DNA from: Niastella caeni
GTDB lineage: Bacteria > Bacteroidota > Bacteroidia > Chitinophagales > Chitinophagaceae
Direction of reading: 5' to 3'
Assembly: GCF_004834005.1 (NCBI RefSeq)
Contig: NZ_STFF01000004.1
Location: forward strand, 496,001-560,000
DNA length: 64,000 nucleotides
Part shown: positions 59,963-64,000 of the stretch, one piece after another
Numbering within the stretch: the stretch's first letter is position 1
Layout of the letters: the number at the start of each line of letters is the position of its first letter
Made by a program: the position numbers and the translations under genes
The notes under the pieces: generated by a model
The model's input: the letters and a program-made list of their open reading frames with translations, nothing else
Told to the model about the DNA's origin: nothing
Databases searched by the model: none

Positions 59963-62914
59963 CTATTGCTCGTAGTAAGAAACATTTTCTATATGAATAT
60001 CCGACGCATTTTTGAGCTTTATTCCTGTAGGGTTGTCGGCCGGCCGAACCATTTTTACCCCTGAAATTTGAGCGCCGATCACATCATCCAGCAACAGCGC
60101 ATACCTGCTGTCGGGTTTTTCATACCGGAATGAGCTTGCTTTTACGGTTAAATCTTTTACATGCCGCGCCCAAAGACCAAATGAGGGCTGTACTTTAAGG
60201 TTGGATGCATTGTACTGCCCAACGCCCAGTTCAGGCGGCGTGGCCGCGGTATCTGCTAATGGATTGCCGCCTTTCACCAGCACATGCACATCATTGAAAA
60301 CAACATTTTTTATGTAACCGGTATGTTTGCCGTTGGGCAGGGTAAAATTCAAACCACCGGTAACCTGTTCGGTTGCTGGTAAGCTATACCCTGCAATGAT
60401 GGGTGTTGCCCTGCGTTGTTTTCCATCGTACCCGGCCCATCTTTTTCCATTGAAAGAACTGCCTGCGTATACTTCATAAATATCTATTCCATTCAATAGT
60501 ATGTTTTCTACCTGGCCGATGTTTACATTTTTCACCAGCAATTCATTGTGCGGTTCGCCATTGTCGGTAAACGCATATTTTCCTACCTCGGCGCCTATGA
60601 TGCGGCCGCGATTGGAGATCGAAATAAAAAATGGCGCAAAGGTGCGGTACATTTTTGACCGGGCATGCAGCGAGCCGGTATGACCACAGTTAAGATGAAT
60701 ATTCTTTATATACCCGCCATCGTTGGTTGAAATGGAAAAGCCGGCTTTGTTTGAACCGAGGATGTAGATGTTGTCTACGCAAATATCCATGATGTCATCG
60801 GCTGTTTCGGAACCTATTTGAAACAGGTTACAATTGGTGTCGCCGATAACATTGCGAACTTTATAATCACTTGCCGGACGGGTAAAGCCCAAAGAGCAAT
60901 CGGAACCCGGTTTTACAATATCATCAGAACTTACTTTTGAATAAATATTGGTTACGGTAACATGACTGCAGGCCATGAAATCGTATATATCGCGAACGTT
61001 CGACGTGCTGTGCTTCGAAAAATAGGTGTTGTGCACATTGATGAAATCGGTGCCGGTGGCCAGCAAAGCAAAATGCCCGCTGCGGTCAATGTGCAGCATA
61101 TTATCGGTATTGAAGTCTTGCGAACCGTTTTTGCTTATATAATAAGGTTCGTCTTTACTTGAGTCATACCAAAGATCAGCATCGCGGTAAATACCGCCTA
61201 TTTCAATATTGGTGCATAATTTAAAGGTGAACATTTTATCGGCACGGTTGTCAGGCGCATTGTCCATAACCCGATCGCCGGTAACAATGTTACCATTGCC
61301 GGTAATGCGTCCATTGCCAATGATCTTAACATTGTCGAGCCTTTCACCAAAGAACATGGAGTTCCTGAAATAGTGATGCCCTACGTCCTGCTTGGTGAGA
61401 TAATTTTCGGGATCTGCATACGGGCCTGCATCTGTAGGCGATAATCCCGACCGGTATTTTTTATCGCTGAACCAGGTGACTTCAGGCGCATCGGCGCCTT
61501 TCAATGCTTTAATGGTAGCTTCTTTATCAATGTACAGGTATACGTTGCTTTTTAAATGAACGGTTCGAACCGAATACACGCCTTTACTAAACAGCAGCGT
61601 GCCGCCGCCTAACCGGCTAAGGTATTCGATGGCATAATTGATCTCCTTCGTGTAATCCTTGCTGCTGTCGCCCGCAACATCAAAACTTTTTATATCCAGC
61701 TTACCGGAATAGTATTCAATTATATTCGAAAACCCTTTATGCTTACCATCTTTAACCAATAACCGGAATTTATACCATTGGTCAGGTTCTAACCCGGTAA
61801 CGGTGGCGCTGCCTGTTTTTATGTCAATGGTCGCCCGGGCGGGTCCATAGTGGCACGAATTATTGACTGATTGCAGCAATACCACATTGGAAGCGGGCAT
61901 GGCGCCCCAGGTAAAATGAACGGTATTATAAGTTGTTGCTTCTTCCCTGTATTGAAGCGATCTGCCGGCAACTCTTGCAAAATCTGAAACGGTTGGCGTT
62001 ACTTCAAGCGTTGTAGTTTCTGTACCTGTGCCTGCACTGGTTAACACTTCCGGTTTTGAGGTGGTGTAAGTTGCTTTAAAAACATAGTTGCCGGTTTTGG
62101 GTAAACTAACATTGCTGATCACCATTTTAAGGTCAGCGCCATTGGCCGGACGAAGATCAAGGTGACTAAAAGTGAGCAGTGAACCGCCATTGGTCAATGG
62201 GGTTATAGTAACTGCGCCAACTTTTGAATACGAATACTTCGTTCCTGTACGCCCGATGGATTGCTGGCCGAGTTCTTTTAAGGTAACATTTCCCCGGCCG
62301 ATCACATTCACCGTGGTATTTTCCATGGTAGCATGAATACCAGCCGGCAGGTATATTTTAACGGTAGCATCGGGGCTTCGCTGACCGGCTGTAAAATAAA
62401 GGGTGAGGTCTTTTTTAGTATTGACGGTTATGGATTGTTGCTGTAAATTAAGCTGACCGCTTAATGCTATCTGCCTTACATCGAGTTGGTATATTTTCCT
62501 GGCTTTCCCATTTTCCGAAGTCACCAACAACCGGTCGCCGGATATAATATCGCCTTCGTTTTTCGCGTTACCGGCTTTATCTATAATGGCATACCGTTGG
62601 ATAGAATTGTCTTTAGAAGTTAGCTGCTGCAGCAATTGTTTTACCGTGGGCCGGGTTGATACCAAGCCCTGGTCTTCGGGCGTATCAACAGTGAACCGGA
62701 ACGTGCTTCCTGCTATTACCACAACCTTATCTTTTGTTATGCCTGCAATATGACTGGCCTGCCGCGTAGCTTTAATGTCAGTAGAAAATGGCGAAATGTC
62801 AAATGCAAATGCGGTATGCGAAATGCTTACGCTGGTTGCAAAAAGCAGCAACAGTATTTTTCCTGGTACAAACATTTGGTGCAAGGGCAGTAAAATGGGT
62901 TTGAAGTTCTTCAC
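59963..62914 (-). CDS. GH28-like right-handed beta-helix protein with N-terminal Ig/FnIII-type modules
   Basis: The 983-residue protein has a signal peptide (ILLLLFATSVSISHTAFA). About 300 beta-rich residues follow, then a fibronectin III-like module (about 310-400, ending YKFRLLVKDGKHKGFSNIIE) and a pectinase-type beta-helix (about 410-980) that begins with the usual INYAIEYLSRLGGGTLLFSK, GVYSVRTVHLKSNVYLYIDK. GH28 enzymes cleave polygalacturonan or rhamnogalacturonan. The DD motif is present (Asp664-Asp665 in SSDDIVKPGSD), but at the GHG position it reads IGSE (Gly701, Ser702, Glu703), and the RIK motif is not clear. It may be a divergent GH28 subfamily with its own substrate. No T9SS sorting domain is visible, so it is probably periplasmic. 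Confidence 0.75.
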   Translation of the reverse strand: MKNFKPILLPLHQMFVPGKILLLLFATSVSISHTAFAFDISPFSTDIKATRQASHIAGITKDKVVVIAGSTFRFTVDTPEDQGLVSTRPTVKQLLQQLTSKDNSIQRYAIIDKAGNAKNEGDIISGDRLLVTSENGKARKIYQLDVRQIALSGQLNLQQQSITVNTKKDLTLYFTAGQRSPDATVKIYLPAGIHATMENTTVNVIGRGNVTLKELGQQSIGRTGTKYSYSKVGAVTITPLTNGGSLLTFSHLDLRPANGADLKMVISNVSLPKTGNYVFKATYTTSKPEVLTSAGTGTETTTLEVTPTVSDFARVAGRSLQYREEATTYNTVHFTWGAMPASNVVLLQSVNNSCHYGPARATIDIKTGSATVTGLEPDQWYKFRLLVKDGKHKGFSNIIEYYSGKLDIKSFDVAGDSSKDYTKEINYAIEYLSRLGGGTLLFSKGVYSVRTVHLKSNVYLYIDKEATIKALKGADAPEVTWFSDKKYRSGLSPTDAGPYADPENYLTKQDVGHHYFRNSMFFGERLDNVKIIGNGRITGNGNIVTGDRVMDNAPDNRADKMFTFKLCTNIEIGGIYRDADLWYDSSKDEPYYISKNGSQDFNTDNMLHIDRSGHFALLATGTDFINVHNTYFSKHSTSNVRDIYDFMACSHVTVTNIYSKVSSDDIVKPGSDCSLGFTRPASDYKVRNVIGDTNCNLFQIGSETADDIMDICVDNIYILGSNKAGFSISTNDGGYIKNIHLNCGHTGSLHARSKMYRTFAPFFISISNRGRIIGAEVGKYAFTDNGEPHNELLVKNVNIGQVENILLNGIDIYEVYAGSSFNGKRWAGYDGKQRRATPIIAGYSLPATEQVTGGLNFTLPNGKHTGYIKNVVFNDVHVLVKGGNPLADTAATPPELGVGQYNASNLKVQPSFGLWARHVKDLTVKASSFRYEKPDSRYALLLDDVIGAQISGVKMVRPADNPTGIKLKNASDIHIENVSYYEQ

Positions 62915-63053
62915 CCAATAAAAATAATGTCTTTGCCAACACCACCATTAAAATGGGTTAGCAATTCATGCATTGATCTTTACATGAATAAGCTACAGCC
63001 ATCCAGCCATAAAGAAGTGAGGATGGCTTTGGGGGCAGGCACCGATAATACAG

Positions 63054-64000
63054 TTATTGCTTTTCTGTCACCGGAAACGGGCCATCAGCAAATTTTTCTT
63101 CATGATAGCCTTTAGCGCCTATCTGTATAGCGAGGGAACTGCGCAGGTCGTTGGTTGCTTTTAACCGCTCAATGATGTGCCTGAAATCGTATTTGGGTTG
63201 CCAGCCTAACTCCTTGCGGGCGCGTTCGTTTACGTATACTCTGTCAATTGACGGAAACATTTTCCAGCCGCGTTGCTCATATTCCTCAACGTATTCCGGA
63301 ACCAGCCGTTTTACAACGTCCGTTGCATGAATGCGCAGGTCCCACAAATCGGCAGGTAAGAATGGCGTGGTAGCGCTGATGATATACGTGCCAAAGCCAA
63401 TGGCGTGTGCCCGCTGAGCGGCTACCAGGTGAGCGCTTACTACATCTTCAATTTCTACCCGGCGATACAAAAATTCGTTTACTTTTAAATTGGCATCGGA
63501 ATAGATCGCCCGCATTTTACGGTTGTCATCTTCTTCCGGAAAGAACCGAGAAGTTCTCAGCACAATGCAGGGAAGTCCGAAATTGCGGTAATAGAGTTGA
63601 CAAAGATTTTCCGCGGCTGTCTTGGTAACCCCATAGATGTTTTTTGGTACTGGTGTAACATCTTCCGTTATCCATGCGGCAGGAGCGCCCACCGGTGGTA
63701 TCAGGGCATCGCCAAATACGCTGGTGGTGCTGGTAAAAACAAAAGCATCAACGCCGGCAGCTACTGCTTCCTGTAATAAATTGAGGGTGCCGGTAATATT
63801 GGTATCAACAAATTGTTGCGGACTATGTGTAACCACATGCGGTTTGTGCAATGTGGCGGTATGCATAACCACCTTCACGCCCTGCATGCATTGTTTTACG
63901 AAATCGCGATCGGCTATAGTGCCAGTATGTGTGGTAAAAGCGGATGCCAATATATCTATTCCAACAACATCATATTTCATTTCCTTCAATGTGCGCATCA
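63054..64000 (-). CDS. NAD-dependent epimerase/dehydratase family protein (N-terminus outside the window)
   Basis: The frame is open to the end of the window. The visible 314 residues lack the first beta-alpha unit with the GxxGxxG nucleotide-binding motif, so the gene starts beyond 64000 and the ATG at 63998 is probably internal. The SDR-type features are VVGIDILAS (end of beta-2), VVMHTATLHKP, FVFTSTTSVFGDALIP, the YxxxK pair in IYGVTKTAAENL, and LRTSRFFPEEDD. It probably acts on a nucleotide sugar or related compound in the cytoplasm. The last residues (KYDFRHIIERL) are usual for the family. It lies 139 bases upstream of the GH28-like gene on the same strand. Confidence 0.88.
   Translation of the reverse strand, partial: MRTLKEMKYDVVGIDILASAFTTHTGTIADRDFVKQCMQGVKVVMHTATLHKPHVVTHSPQQFVDTNITGTLNLLQEAVAAGVDAFVFTSTTSVFGDALIPPVGAPAAWITEDVTPVPKNIYGVTKTAAENLCQLYYRNFGLPCIVLRTSRFFPEEDDNRKMRAIYSDANLKVNEFLYRRVEIEDVVSAHLVAAQRAHAIGFGTYIISATTPFLPADLWDLRIHATDVVKRLVPEYVEEYEQRGWKMFPSIDRVYVNERARKELGWQPKYDFRHIIERLKATNDLRSSLAIQIGAKGYHEEKFADGPFPVTEKQ

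Noticed and set aside
62927..63115. 62-codon plus-strand frame between the GH28-like and epimerase genes
   Set aside because: About a third overlaps the epimerase 3' end on the other strand, and the peptide shows no recognisable features.
1..64000. tRNA/rRNA genes, CRISPR arrays, IS elements or prophage genes
   Set aside because: I saw no cloverleaf-like segments with conserved T-loop, no regular spacer-repeat array and no transposase, integrase or phage-structural protein in any frame.

Overview
The window is a chromosomal segment from a member of the Bacteroidota, most likely a soil- or plant-associated Chitinophagaceae relative (Chitinophaga/Niastella-like). The evidence is several SusC/SusD and TonB-receptor/DUF4249 pairs, ECF sigma and FecR anti-sigma pairs, type IX secretion (T9SS) C-terminal sorting domains, lipoproteins with short S-C or T-C lipoboxes, DUF families typical of this phylum (DUF4249, DUF4397, DUF5689, DUF2461, DUF5117-type metalloproteases), and a Bacteroidota-type promoter (TTTG...TAnnTTTG). 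I saw no rRNA, tRNA, CRISPR array, transposase or phage gene.

Layout. 1-559: 5' part of a minus-strand hypothetical gene. 742-4771: a secreted free-standing propeptide-like protein followed by a large T9SS-exported subtilisin-like protease whose own propeptide resembles it. 5028-6788: clan-A glycoside hydrolase lipoprotein. 6898-10043: a translationally coupled pair, protein-L-isoaspartate methyltransferase and a membrane-embedded spermidine-synthase-like protein. 10077-11831: S41 peptidase (minus). 12361-15315: modular GH9 cellulase with T9SS signal. 15373-22291 (minus): VOC protein, a bactofilin-like/LRR/TPR protein, DUF4249 lipoprotein and its TonB receptor. 22443-25169: GH78 rhamnosidase. 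25258-33999: two large adjacent YD/RHS-repeat proteins. 34607-37512: DUF2461 protein, an ECF sigma factor with a small membrane protein, a DHCW cupin and a DinB-fold protein. 37707-39890: glycine-rich T9SS cargo.

40109-59875 holds two complete sigma/FecR/SusC/SusD transport loci pointing at each other. The plus-strand locus (40109-48391) ends in a DUF5689 lipoprotein. The minus-strand locus (59875 down to 48470) continues after SusD with a zinc metalloprotease, a TlpA-like thioredoxin and a DUF4397-like lipoprotein, so it may handle peptides rather than glycans. They meet tail to tail at a terminator near 48413. A GH28-like protein (59963-62914) and the 3' part of an epimerase gene (63054-64000) close the window.

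The most unusual signal I found is a set of five short islands of degenerate 7-8-nt iterations, each with a different unit sequence. All lie inside the two sigma/FecR/SusCD loci. Four abut or overlap the 3' end of a gene and the fifth is read in frame inside a FecR gene, where it encodes a 7-residue peptide periodicity. Other points of interest are the free-standing protease propeptide, the split RHS pair with an unassigned C-terminal domain, and the bactofilin-like/LRR/TPR fusion.
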